Positions 43,346-51,776 of a stretch of 64,000 nt of DNA are shown piece after piece; positions within the stretch are counted from its first letter, which is position 1; each line of letters begins with the position of its first letter. The DNA lies in the NCBI RefSeq assembly GCF_009760405.1, contig NZ_WRPP01000008.1, positions 62,001 to 126,000 on the forward strand. Direction: 5' to 3'. Position numbers and translations under genes: made by a program. Origin of the DNA: Nocardia terrae. Its GTDB lineage: Bacteria > Actinomycetota > Actinomycetes > Mycobacteriales > Mycobacteriaceae. The notes beneath the pieces were generated by a model. That model saw only the letters and a program-made list of their open reading frames with translations. It was not told the origin of the DNA and did no database searches.

Positions 43346-45003
43346 GAATGCGTCAGGTCCCTCGTCTTTTCCGACAGGGCGGCCGCGAGTACCTCGCGGT
43401 CGTCGAACGGATGCTTCACGCCTGAAATCTCCTGCCCTGTCTCATGTCCCTTGCCCGCGATCAGCAGCACGTCGCCGGGCTCGGCCCAGGCGACGGCGGC
43501 CTTGATCGCGGCCGCCCGGTCCCCAACCTCCCGGACCTCACCGCGTTCCGCCTCCGGTACCTGTTCGGCACCGGCGAGCACCGCGGCGCGGATGGCCGCC
43601 GGGTCCTCGCTGCGCGGATTGTCGTCGGTAATGATGGCCAGGTCGCTGCCGCGCGCCGCCGCCGCACCCATCAAGGGCCGCTTTGCCGTATCGCGATCAC
43701 CGCCCGCGCCCACCACTACCGCCAGACGCCCCTCCCCCTGTTCGGCCAACCACGTGCGCAAGGTCGCCACGACCGATTCGATCGCGGCGGGCTTGTGCGC
43801 GTAATCGACCACGGCCAGAAACTCCTGGCCCTCATCCACCCGCTGCATGCGGCCCGGGACATCGACGTCCCCGAGCGCCACAGCGGCAGCCTCCGCCTCG
43901 ACTCCCGCCGCCACGCACACCGCGACGGCCAGCAGCCCGTTGGCGATGTTGTACGTGCCCGGAAGCCGCAGGCGCACATCCACATTGACACCGGGGCCCA
44001 TCGCGATGAACTCCTGGGTGCCGCCCGGTCCGGCGGTGATGCCGTCGGCCCGCCAATCGGCCTGCACGCCACCGCGAATCGCGACGGTCCGCAGCCGGGA
44101 GCCGTCGCGGTCGGCGGCGATGTCGGCGGCGATCTCCGCGGCCAGGCGTTCGCCCCACTCGTCGTCGACGCAGACCACCGACCGCTGCGCCGCCACCGAC
44201 GGACGCGCCGAGCCGGCGGAATCCGGGCCGTCCGGAATGAACAGGCGGCGCTTGGCGGCGAAGTAGTCCTCGAAGTCGGAGTGGAAGTCGAGGTGGTCCT
44301 GGGACAGGTTGGTGAACGCGCCCACCGTGAAGTGCACCCCGTCCACCCGGCCCAGCGCCAGGGCGTGACTGGAGACCTCCATGACCACGGCGTCGACGTC
44401 CCGCTCGACCATGAGCGCGAACATGGCGTGCAGCTGCGGGGCCTCGGGGGTGGTCAGCGCCGAGGGCACCCGGACGCCGCCGATGCGGGTCTCGATGGTG
44501 CCGATGAGCGCGGTGCGCAGTCCCGCGGCGGCCAGCCCGGCCTCCACCAGATACGAGGTGGTGGTTTTGCCGGAAGTGCCGGTGATGCCGACGATGCGGA
44601 GTTTGCGAGACGGGTCACCGTAAAGGGCCGAGGACAACTCGCCGAGAATCGCGCGCGGCGCGTCGTGCACCAGCACCGGGACGCCGATCTCGCCGATCAG
44701 CTCGGCGCCCGCCGGGTCGGTGAGCACCGCGACCGCGCCCCGCTCGACCGCATCGCGGGCGAAGCGGGCGCCGTGCGCGTGCGCACCGGCCAATCCGGCG
44801 AAAAGATCGCCCGGCTGAACCGCATTCGACCGCTGCTCGATCCCGGTGACCTGCACATTATCGAGATCCGCTCCCGATCCGGCGGGGCGCGCGCCCGTGA
44901 GTTCCTCCACCTGACGCAAGCTGGTCGCTGCGGGGGCAGCGGGCCGAAGCACCTGCGGGCTGGACTGCGCGGGCACGAAGCTCCTCTCCGGGGTGACTGT
45001 CAT
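43342..45003 (-). CDS. murE: UDP-MurNAc-dipeptide--meso-diaminopimelate ligase MurE
   Basis: A 553-residue Mur ligase adding the third residue of the stem peptide. The ATP loop is GITGTSGKTTTSYL, followed by EVSSHALALGRVDG and NLSQDHLDFH. The specificity motif DDNPRSEDP (DNPR) indicates meso-diaminopimelic acid, as expected for this group. The N-terminal 25 or so residues are Ala/Pro-rich. The ATG at 45003 follows a GGAGAGGAGC-poor context in which the ribosome site is weak. A 141-bp gap separates it from ftsI. Confidence 0.95.
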   Translation of the reverse strand: MTVTPERSFVPAQSSPQVLRPAAPAATSLRQVEELTGARPAGSGADLDNVQVTGIEQRSNAVQPGDLFAGLAGAHAHGARFARDAVERGAVAVLTDPAGAELIGEIGVPVLVHDAPRAILGELSSALYGDPSRKLRIVGITGTSGKTTTSYLVEAGLAAAGLRTALIGTIETRIGGVRVPSALTTPEAPQLHAMFALMVERDVDAVVMEVSSHALALGRVDGVHFTVGAFTNLSQDHLDFHSDFEDYFAAKRRLFIPDGPDSAGSARPSVAAQRSVVCVDDEWGERLAAEIAADIAADRDGSRLRTVAIRGGVQADWRADGITAGPGGTQEFIAMGPGVNVDVRLRLPGTYNIANGLLAVAVCVAAGVEAEAAAVALGDVDVPGRMQRVDEGQEFLAVVDYAHKPAAIESVVATLRTWLAEQGEGRLAVVVGAGGDRDTAKRPLMGAAAARGSDLAIITDDNPRSEDPAAIRAAVLAGAEQVPEAERGEVREVGDRAAAIKAAVAWAEPGDVLLIAGKGHETGQEISGVKHPFDDREVLAAALSEKTRDLTHS

Positions 45004-45144
45004 ATGCAGAAATCGTTCCGGCTGACCGGATCGACGTGTCAGGTTACCTGTGTTCGATCGCCACGCGATCGGCACGTTGTAGTTAGGTCACCCGCCGGTG
45101 CACGCTCCGGCTGCGGTGTGCGTCACCACCATCGATTCCCTGCT

Positions 45145-47103
45145 CTAACTCGCTTGCAAAACCAGCTGTTTGGCGGGCGGCGACGGCGGGATCCGGTCCC
45201 GCTGCAGCAGCCACGAGGCGATGCTGTGGAACAGCGGCGCGGCCGAACCGCCGCCGCTGCCGTCGGAACTGCGCACCGGCGCGTCCAGCATCATGCCGAT
45301 CACATAGCGCGGATTGTCGGCGGGGGCCATGCCCGCGAAGGTGATCCAGTAACGATCGCTGGAGTAGCAATGGCACTTGGGGTCGACCTGCTGGGCAGTG
45401 CCGGTCTTGCCCGCGATCTGGTAGCCCTCGATGGCGGCCGGGACGCCGGTGCCACCCTGGTTGCCGCCGTGCGGGTCCTTCTGCACCACGGCCTCGAACA
45501 TCTGCCGCAGCGTCTGCGCGGTCCGCGGGCTCACCACCTTGATCCCCTCCGGCTGCTCCTCCTCGGTGCGGGTGCCGTCGGGCGCGATCCTGGCCTTCAC
45601 GATGCGCGGCGGTATCCGCACCCCGTCGTTGGCGACGGCCTGATACATGGCGGTCATCTGCAGGGTGGTCATCGAAAGACCCTGGCCGATGGGCAGGTTC
45701 GCGAAGGTGGAGCCGGACCACTGATCCCGCGCGGGCAGCACGCCCGCGCTCTCGCCGGGCAGGCCGACGCCGGTGCGCTGGCCGACGCCGAACCGCTTGA
45801 CCATGTCGTACCAGCGGTCCTCGCCGACGCGCTGAGCCAGCATGAGCGTGCCCACGTTCGAGGACTTACCGAAGACGCCGGTGGTGGTGTACGGCGCGTT
45901 GCCGTGCACCCAGGCGTCGTGCACGGTGACGCCACCCATATTGATGGCGCCCGGAACATCGAGCACCTCATCGGGTGTGGTCACGCCGTATTCGATGGCC
46001 GCGGCCGCGGTCACGATCTTGTTCACCGAGCCCGGCTCGAAGACCTGCTGCACCGACGGGTTGCCCAGATCGGTGGTGGACCAGGTGGTCGGGTCCATCG
46101 CCGGATTGAAGGTGTTGTCGTTGGCCATGGCCAGCACCTGGCCGGTGTGCACGTCCAGCACCACCGCCGACGCCGCGCCCGCGCCCGAGAGGTCCTTGGC
46201 CTGCTGCACCTGCTGCTGCACGTAGTACTGCAGATCCGAATCCAGGGTGAGCTCCACACCCGAACCGTTGACCGCGGGGTGGCGATCGCGCCACGAACCC
46301 GGGATGACCGCGCCGTCGGAACCGCGGTCGTAGGTGAGCGAGCCGTCGGTGCCGGCGAGCTGGGCATCCATCGAGGATTCCAGGCCGATCTGCCCGTGCC
46401 CGTCCCAGCCGGTCGCGCCGATCACATTGGCGGCCAACGATCCACCGGGATACTGGCGCATGTCCTGCCGTTCCTGCCCGACCTCGGGGAACTTCAGGGC
46501 GATGTCCGCGGCGATGCGCGGGTCCACATTGCGGGCCAGGTAGACGAACGGCTCGTCGCTCTTCAGCTGGGCCAGAATGTCCTTCTCCGGCGCGGCGTTA
46601 CCGAGCTTCTCGTGCATGTACTTGGCGATGGCCGTCAGCCGGTCGTCCGGATTCGGCGCGGTCTTCGGATTCTTCTCGTAGGCGTCCGCGAGCTCCTTGC
46701 GCACGCGCACCGGTTGGAAGTTCAGTTGCTTGGCCGCGATGGTGAACGCCAGCGACTTCCCGTAGCGGTCCGTGATCGCACCCCGGGTGGCGGGATCGGC
46801 CACGGTCGTCGACCGCTGACTCGCCGCCTCCGCCGACAGCTTCGGCGCGGAAACGCTCTGCACCCACAGCAATTGGATGGCCGCCACGGCGAGCGCCACC
46901 AGCATGACCAGCCGGCCCACCCCGAACCGGAATCGCGTACTCGAGTCCAGCCCCGGAGCGGGCCGCGGTCTGGACTGGCGTCCGGGCCCCGATCCCGCCC
47001 GGCCCGACCCGGTCCGGTTGCGCGCGGTTGTGGCGCGGCCCCGGCCGGAATCCGATCGGCCCCGGTTGGATTCGCGCCCGCGCCCCGCGCGGGTAGGACT
47101 CAT
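45145..47103 (-). CDS. ftsI: Septal transpeptidase FtsI (PBP2b/PbpB)
   Basis: A 652-residue class B penicillin-binding protein that cross-links septal peptidoglycan with FtsW. A very basic Arg/Gly-rich cytoplasmic tail of about 55 residues precedes one membrane helix. The dimerisation/pedestal domain (ATRGAITDRYGKSLAF) is followed by the transpeptidase domain with active-site SVNK (about residue 358), SSN (about 412) and KTGT (about 564). It starts 28 bp after ftsL. Beta-lactams target this type of protein. Confidence 0.95.
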   Translation of the reverse strand: MSPTRAGRGRESNRGRSDSGRGRATTARNRTGSGRAGSGPGRQSRPRPAPGLDSSTRFRFGVGRLVMLVALAVAAIQLLWVQSVSAPKLSAEAASQRSTTVADPATRGAITDRYGKSLAFTIAAKQLNFQPVRVRKELADAYEKNPKTAPNPDDRLTAIAKYMHEKLGNAAPEKDILAQLKSDEPFVYLARNVDPRIAADIALKFPEVGQERQDMRQYPGGSLAANVIGATGWDGHGQIGLESSMDAQLAGTDGSLTYDRGSDGAVIPGSWRDRHPAVNGSGVELTLDSDLQYYVQQQVQQAKDLSGAGAASAVVLDVHTGQVLAMANDNTFNPAMDPTTWSTTDLGNPSVQQVFEPGSVNKIVTAAAAIEYGVTTPDEVLDVPGAINMGGVTVHDAWVHGNAPYTTTGVFGKSSNVGTLMLAQRVGEDRWYDMVKRFGVGQRTGVGLPGESAGVLPARDQWSGSTFANLPIGQGLSMTTLQMTAMYQAVANDGVRIPPRIVKARIAPDGTRTEEEQPEGIKVVSPRTAQTLRQMFEAVVQKDPHGGNQGGTGVPAAIEGYQIAGKTGTAQQVDPKCHCYSSDRYWITFAGMAPADNPRYVIGMMLDAPVRSSDGSGGGSAAPLFHSIASWLLQRDRIPPSPPAKQLVLQAS

Positions 47104-47131
47104 GAAGCGGTTCCGTTCGCTCGGGTGTCTG

Positions 47132-47812
47132 TCACCTCGGCGCTCCGTTCGCCTGGACCTGCGGGTTCTGCGGCGTCGGAATCGGCGCTGCCGGAGCAGG
47201 ATTGGCCGCCGTGGTGGTCGGCACGGCGGGCGGGGCCGGGGTGGTCGTCACCGGGACCACGCGGTCGGCTTGCGGCTGGCCCGGTTTGGGGGGCTGGACC
47301 GGGGCCGACGGGGTGGTGTTCAGCGGCGGGGCGGGCGCGCCCTGGGCGGGCTGCGGGTTGCCGACCACGATGACCTGACCGTCGGGGCCGATGAGCAGGC
47401 GAGCCGGGTCCTTGGCGGGGATCATGCCGAGTTCGGCGGCGCGCTGGGCCAATTCGGGCGCCGAGTCGGCGGCGGCGACCTCGCGCTGCAGGGCGTCGCG
47501 TTCGTCGGACAGCTTCTGGTTGGCGCGGCGCTGATCGCCGAGCTGGTAGGAGTCCTCGGTGGCGCGGGTGGTGAGCAACAGGGTCAGGGCCAGACCACAG
47601 CCCAGCAGGGCGATGATGGTGGCCACGAAGGACATGCGGCCGCGCGAGATCGAATCGCTGCGCCGGCCGCGGCGCATGCCGGGCACCTCGGCCCCGCCGC
47701 CCTCCCGATTGCGCCGCTTGGCGTAGGCGCGTTGCGCCGCACCTGATTTCACGCGTTCGGCGGCCTGCACCCGGCGAGCCCCCCGGCCCGCCGCCTGCTT
47801 CTGGATCGTCAT
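47132..47812 (-). CDS. ftsL: FtsL-like septum-site protein
   Basis: A 226-residue bitopic protein between rsmH and ftsI, the ftsL position. A basic tail of about 60 residues precedes one membrane helix (FVATIIALLGCGLALTLLL) and a short leucine-zipper-like coil (YQLGDQRRANQKLSDERDAL, LAQRAAELGMIPAKDPA). A Pro/Ala/Thr-rich extracytoplasmic tail of about 80 residues follows, much longer than in E. coli FtsL but usual in mycobacteria. It joins FtsQ and FtsB to activate FtsW-FtsI. Confidence 0.85.
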   Translation of the reverse strand: MTIQKQAAGRGARRVQAAERVKSGAAQRAYAKRRNREGGGAEVPGMRRGRRSDSISRGRMSFVATIIALLGCGLALTLLLTTRATEDSYQLGDQRRANQKLSDERDALQREVAAADSAPELAQRAAELGMIPAKDPARLLIGPDGQVIVVGNPQPAQGAPAPPLNTTPSAPVQPPKPGQPQADRVVPVTTTPAPPAVPTTTAANPAPAAPIPTPQNPQVQANGAPR

Positions 47813-47879
47813 AGGGCGACCCCGATCCAGCGGATACCCGCTTCCCGCCGACCCTCGTGGAACCTCACCGAGTCTCTCG

Positions 47880-47944
47880 GGGCATGAGCGGAGCCCTCCA
47901 TGGTTACGCTCCGCTGCCGCCTCCGGGCTTGACCACTCATGCCC
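47880..47944. other. Nested inverted repeats between rsmH and ftsL
   Basis: GGGCATGAG (47880-47888) pairs with CTCATGCCC (47936-47944), which covers the rsmH stop codon, and AGCGGAG (47887-47893) pairs with CTCCGCT (47909-47915). The structure fills much of the 124-bp gap and may modulate read-through or mRNA stability between the two genes. Confidence 0.45.
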
Positions 47945-48953
47945 TGTTGTCCTCCCCTGCGATCCGTTCCGCCGCCCGCATGCGCACCGGCGCCGCGCGC
48001 GGGTTGTCCTCGATCTCCTGCTCGGTCGCCTTCTCCGCGCCGCGGGTCAGAATCTTGAATTCCGGTCCCATGCCGGGCAGCTCGACCGGCAGGTCCAGCG
48101 GTGTGCGCGAGGCCGACCGCTTGGCCAGCTCGGTCTTCACCACCCGGTCCTCGAGGGACTGGTAGCTCATGACCACGATCCGCCCGCCCGGAGCGAGCGC
48201 GTCCAACGCGGCGGGCAGGGCCGCCTCCAGCGATTCCAGCTCCCGGTTCACCTCCACCCGCAGCGCCTGGAAGGTGCGCTTGGCGGGATGCCCGCCGGTG
48301 CGCCGGGCCGCGGCGGGAATGGTGTCGTAGAGCAGTTCCACCAGCTGGGCGCTGGTGGTGAACGGGGTGCGCTGGCGACGCCGCACCACCTCGGAGGCGA
48401 TCTTGCCCGCGAAGCGTTCCTCGCCATAGATTTTCAGAACCCGCGCCAGCTCGCCGTGGCTGTAGGTATTGAGCACGTCGGCGGCGGTGGGGCCGGTGCT
48501 GGAGTCCATCCGCATGTCCAGGGGCGCGTCGATGGAGTAGGCGAAGCCGCGCTCGGCCTCGTCCAGCTGCATGGAGGACACACCCAAGTCCATCAGGATC
48601 GCGTTGACCGAGGACTTCTCGGGCAGTCCGGCTTGTTCGAGTGCGTAGGCGATACCGTCATACCTGGTGTGCACCAGGGTGATCCGGTCCTGGAACGGGG
48701 ATAGTCGCTCCCCCGCCAGCTTCAGCGCCGCGGTGTCGCGATCGAGGCCGACCAGCCGGATATTCGGATAGGTCTGCAGGAAGTGCTCGGCGTGACCACC
48801 GAGGCCGAGGGTGCAGTCCAGGTAGACCGCGCCGTCGGAATGCAGTGCGGGACCGAGGATTTCATCGGCGCGATGCAGGAGAACCGGAACATGGCGGGGG
48901 CCGTCACTGCCTCGGTGCACCTGGACCTCCCGAATTTCCTGCCTCACGTTCAT
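47937..48953 (-). CDS. rsmH: 16S rRNA (cytosine1402-N4)-methyltransferase RsmH
   Basis: A 338-residue SAM-dependent methyltransferase (MraW) acting on 16S rRNA C1402. Motifs are HVPVLLHRADEIL, the SAM loop YLDCTLGLGGHAEHFL, GLDRDTAAL, LMDLGVSSMQLDEAERGFAY and RTFQALRVEVNREL. The start is uncertain: ATG 48953 is preceded by in-frame GTG codons at 48959 and 48965, none with a strong ribosome site. It is the second gene of the dcw cluster, 165 bp after mraZ. Confidence 0.93.
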   Translation of the reverse strand: MNVRQEIREVQVHRGSDGPRHVPVLLHRADEILGPALHSDGAVYLDCTLGLGGHAEHFLQTYPNIRLVGLDRDTAALKLAGERLSPFQDRITLVHTRYDGIAYALEQAGLPEKSSVNAILMDLGVSSMQLDEAERGFAYSIDAPLDMRMDSSTGPTAADVLNTYSHGELARVLKIYGEERFAGKIASEVVRRRQRTPFTTSAQLVELLYDTIPAAARRTGGHPAKRTFQALRVEVNRELESLEAALPAALDALAPGGRIVVMSYQSLEDRVVKTELAKRSASRTPLDLPVELPGMGPEFKILTRGAEKATEQEIEDNPRAAPVRMRAAERIAGEDNRA

Positions 48954-49118
48954 TCGCACGGCCACCAGGGTCGCTGACGATGGTGGCCTTTTCAAAAACG
49001 ACCTTCGAAGGTAGGCGAATGCCCCGTGGTCTCTGACCGAAGCACCGCACCTGGCGTTGGGGAAGTACGTCAGGGTCGGCGTCGGGCAGAGGCCGCAGGG
49101 CACTCGCCACGCTGCGGG

Positions 49119-49550
49119 CTAGAAGATCCCGCCCAGCGACTCGTCTCTGGCCTGCGAGTAGTCCTCCTCGTGCTCGGCGAGGTAGGAATCCCACGCCGTC
49201 TTGTCCCATATCTCGAGGAAGTCGACCGAGCCGATCACCACGCAATCCTTGGACAGATTGGCGTAGCGGCGGTGTTCGGCCGACAGCATGATCCGGCCCT
49301 GTGCGTCCGGACGTTGCTCATCGGAGGAAGCCGCCAAGGCCCGGACGAATGCACGGGCCTGCGGGTTGGATCGGGATGCGGCCGCCGCTCTCCGCGCGAG
49401 CGCGGTGAACTCGTCCTTGGGATACACGGCAAGGCTGTGGTCTTGTCCCTTCGTGACCATCAACCCTCCCGCCAAATCGTCCCGAAACTTCGCAGGCAAC
49501 GTCAGTCGCCCTTTGTCGTCCAACCGAGGGGTATAGGTACCGAGAAACAA
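49119..49550 (-). CDS. mraZ: Transcriptional regulator MraZ
   Basis: A 143-residue double SpoVT/AbrB-like protein that binds DNA and represses the dcw operon. Both repeats are present: LGTYTPRLDDKGRLTLPAKF and, in the second half, DAQGRIMLSAEHRRYANL, each with the DxxGR motif. It starts with TTG at 49550, 9 nt after AGGAGG. Its own promoter carries three 10-bp-spaced GTGGG-type boxes, the MraZ target, so it should autoregulate the whole cluster. Confidence 0.94.
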   Translation of the reverse strand: MFLGTYTPRLDDKGRLTLPAKFRDDLAGGLMVTKGQDHSLAVYPKDEFTALARRAAAASRSNPQARAFVRALAASSDEQRPDAQGRIMLSAEHRRYANLSKDCVVIGSVDFLEIWDKTAWDSYLAEHEEDYSQARDESLGGIF

Positions 49551-49608
49551 GCCTCGACACCTCCTGCCGGATCACCCTCTCGACTGTTCGGCCTCCTGTA
49601 GTGCGGGC

Positions 49609-49639
49609 TCCACATTACCCCACTTTCCCCCACTTTCAA
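49609..49639 (-). promoter_or_regulatory. mraZ/dcw promoter overlapped by MraZ box
   Basis: On the minus strand the -35 box TTGAAA (49639-49634) and -10 box TAATGT (49617-49612) are 16 nt apart. Between and over them run GTGGG, GTGGG and GTGGA at exact 10-bp spacing (49633, 49623 and 49613 downward). This is the direct-repeat layout bound by MraZ in other bacteria. A bound MraZ ring would block this promoter, which drives the cluster. Confidence 0.85.
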
Positions 49640-49809
49640 TCGAAAGCGTCGGTGATCTCGGTCCCCGGTTGGCGAACTTCGCAGGTCACACCAGCTATCA
49701 CCGCGGTGGGGAAGATTTCGCGCAGTTCCCCCGACACGCGCGACGCGCGCCGGCGAGCACCCGACAACCGCCAGCAAACCCGCAGATAGCGGGCATACCA
49801 GGCGGCTGT

Positions 49810-49855
49810 GGGGCGGGGTGGGGAGCACCCGTGGGGAGGTGTGGGGAATCCGGGG
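49810..49855 (+). other. Six-tract G-rich array with MraZ-box-like spacing
   Basis: Six runs of four G occur at 49810, 49815, 49820, 49833, 49843 and 49852, enough for a G-quadruplex. Part of it reads GTGGG (49831), GTGGG (49841) and CGGGG (49851) at 10-bp spacing, like a second MraZ box in the opposite orientation. Confidence 0.55.
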
Positions 49856-49890
49856 AACAGCCCGACACGCCCAGACCGCACCTACGCAAA

Positions 49891-49933
49891 ACGCCGTGGC
49901 GCCACACCCGAAATCGGTCTGGCGCCACGGCGT
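49891..49933 (-). terminator. DUF3040-gene terminator
   Basis: Arms 49891-49904 and 49920-49933 form a perfect 14-bp stem; the loop contains an inner CCG/CGG pair. It lies 55 bp after the stop of the minus-strand DUF3040 gene. Confidence 0.75.
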
Positions 49934-49988
49934 GTCGTGAGCTTTTCAGTTAGTCGATCTTGATCCCGGCGAACGGGACCGCGACCGG

Positions 49989-50414
49989 TCAACTACCTTC
50001 TTCGAACCTCTTGCGGAAGCGGTCCTCCATCCGAGCGGAGAACCCGCCCGGCTTGCGCTGCTTACCGCGGTTGGCACTGGGCGCGCCACCCGCACTGGGA
50101 TGCGCGTCACTGGCGCGGCTCGCCGATCCACCCATACGAGGGCCACCGATCAGCAACAACACGCCCGCCGCGAACATGACGACGAACCCGACCAGACTGA
50201 TGATCGGGAAGCCGCCCGGCTTGAACGGCGCGGCAATACCTGCCACCAATAGAAACAGACCGAGGGCGAACAAGGCGGCCGCCTGAAGTCTGCGTCGACC
50301 GGTGGCAGAACGTAACCGTCCACCCCGAACAGTCGAGGCGAACTTCGGATCCTCAGCATAGAGCGCGCTCTCGATCTGTTCGAGCATGCGCTGCTCGTGC
50401 TCGGAGAGTGGCAC
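49989..50414 (-). CDS. DUF3040 domain membrane protein
   Basis: A 141-residue protein with the DUF3040 N-terminus (LSEHEQRMLEQIESALYAEDPKFAS), two membrane helices (about 45-62 and 70-90) and a basic, Gly/Ser-rich tail. The family is restricted to actinobacteria and its gene is usually next to mraZ (as Rv2169c in M. tuberculosis, from memory), suggesting an unknown envelope or division role. A terminator follows. Confidence 0.85.
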   Translation of the reverse strand: MPLSEHEQRMLEQIESALYAEDPKFASTVRGGRLRSATGRRRLQAAALFALGLFLLVAGIAAPFKPGGFPIISLVGFVVMFAAGVLLLIGGPRMGGSASRASDAHPSAGGAPSANRGKQRKPGGFSARMEDRFRKRFEEGS

Positions 50415-50539
50415 GGTACCTCCCCCGGCACTAGGTGGTGGCTGTCGCCTCCGGGTAGACGACGGATAGCCGACCTTGGCGGCTGTCTGCCCCCAATAAT
50501 ACGAGTTCGATCAGACCGCGACCACCTACTCGCCGATAC

Positions 50540-50980
50540 TCACGCCAGCATTCCCGTTACCCACCCTGAACTGGGGCGCAGCCGGGCCGCCGCAGCCAGC
50601 AGATCCTCGACGTCGTGCAGGAATGCGCCTACCCGCGAAGCGAACTCGTCGGCGCGGGCATGATCAACCGGCCTCGGCAAGCCCGCTTCGAGGGCCGCGC
50701 GGGTCTCGGACTGCCCTGTGAAGTAGTCGGCCCACATCACGAATTCCGGTGCCGCGCGCTGCATCAGGACCCAGGCGTTGCGAGAACGCGCGCGGGGCGC
50801 GCGGTCTGCGCCCGTGAGGGCGAGCACAGCGCCGGCCCCGCGTAGGGCCGCGAGGTATGCGGTGCGGAAGCGCTCGGCCGGATCGGACTCCCCCTGCGCC
50901 GCCATCAACAACCCGTCGGCCTTGCGCAGTAGGTCGCCGGCGCGACCGGGATGGCCCGGTCGATCAGTTTTCCCGCTCAT
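50540..50980 (-). CDS. SAV_6107-type HEPN domain protein
   Basis: A 146-residue, mostly helical protein: DLLRKADGLLMAAQG, ERFRTAYLAALRGAGAVLALTG and a C-terminal LHDVEDLLAAAARL helix. The pattern fits the actinobacterial SAV_6107-type HEPN proteins, whose function is unknown; an RNase-type RxxxxH motif is not obvious. GGAGG 8 nt upstream fixes the ATG at 50980. It lies 125 bp from the DUF3040 gene and is divergent from the GNAT gene. Confidence 0.75.
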   Translation of the reverse strand: MSGKTDRPGHPGRAGDLLRKADGLLMAAQGESDPAERFRTAYLAALRGAGAVLALTGADRAPRARSRNAWVLMQRAAPEFVMWADYFTGQSETRAALEAGLPRPVDHARADEFASRVGAFLHDVEDLLAAAARLRPSSGWVTGMLA

Positions 50981-51146
50981 TTCGGGTACCTCCCCACTCG
51001 TCCACCCGATCGACGGAAAGATCGAACAGGTATTCGAAGGTTTCTCTTGGGCTTGAATATAGAGAGACCCACCGACAAGTTGAGCCGCCCGCCGTGGCGC
51101 TACTGTCGATCCATCTGTCCGCGCCCACGGAGAGTTGCCCCAGCCG

Positions 51147-51776
51147 ATGACCGCAGTCACCCCCAAACCGACACCCGCGCCCGTCGTGGTCGACCTGTCG
51201 GCCGCGACCCTGCGGCACCGGCTGCACGACGCCCTCGCGGTCTACGTGGCGGCCATGGATTACCCGCGCGGCACCGAACATCAGCGCGCTCCCATGTGGA
51301 CCGAGCACACCACCCGCCCCGGCTGGCAGGCCGTGGCCGCGGTGCTGCCCGACGACGACGGGCGGCTGGACCTGCGCACCGCGCCCATCGTGGCCATCGC
51401 CTACGGGTATCACGGTGCGCCGCACCAGTGGTGGCATCAGCAGGTGTACAGCGGCATGCGGCGTACCGGCTGGCCCGAACACGCGGCGCGGGAACTGCTT
51501 TCGGATTACTTCGAACTCACCGAGTTACACGTGCACCCGGCCGCGCAGGGGCGCGGGCTCGGGGAGATCCTGCTCACCCGGCTGCTGCAGAACCGGCCCG
51601 AGCGCACCGTGCTGCTGTCCACGCCCGAGGTGGACCGGGAGGAGAACCGGGCCTGGAAGCTGTATCGGCGGCAGGGGTTCGGGGATGTGGTGCGGCACTT
51701 CATCTTCTCCGGCGACACCCGCCGCTTCGCGGTGCTCGGGCGGCGGCTGCCGCTGCTCCCGGACCTGGCGCGGTGA
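51147..51776 (+). CDS. GNAT family N-acetyltransferase
   Basis: A 209-residue acetyltransferase. Acetyl-CoA motif A is ELHVHPAAQGRGLGEILLTRLL (about 130-152), followed by the motif B region ENRAWKLYRRQGFGDVV. The N-terminal half carries WWHQQVYSG. It matches the gene at this position in mycobacteria (Rv2170 region, from memory), so it belongs to the conserved core. Its stop overlaps the start of crtO (GTGA), meaning that the carotenoid gene has been added in coupled translation. ATG 51147 was preferred over TTG 51135, which would sit too close to GGAGAG. Confidence 0.85.
   Translation: MTAVTPKPTPAPVVVDLSAATLRHRLHDALAVYVAAMDYPRGTEHQRAPMWTEHTTRPGWQAVAAVLPDDDGRLDLRTAPIVAIAYGYHGAPHQWWHQQVYSGMRRTGWPEHAARELLSDYFELTELHVHPAAQGRGLGEILLTRLLQNRPERTVLLSTPEVDREENRAWKLYRRQGFGDVVRHFIFSGDTRRFAVLGRRLPLLPDLAR

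Larger units (their letters stand above)
49551..49988. other. 438-bp region between DUF3040 gene and mraZ
   Basis: It contains the mraZ promoter with MraZ boxes (49609-49639), a G-rich array on the plus strand (49810-49855) and the DUF3040 terminator stem (49891-49933). The stretch 49640-49800 shows no gene or motif I can name. Confidence 0.6.

Noticed and set aside
43444..47373. A 1309-codon open frame on the plus strand
   Set aside because: It runs antisense to murE and ftsI, which have intact catalytic motifs, and its translation shows no domain.
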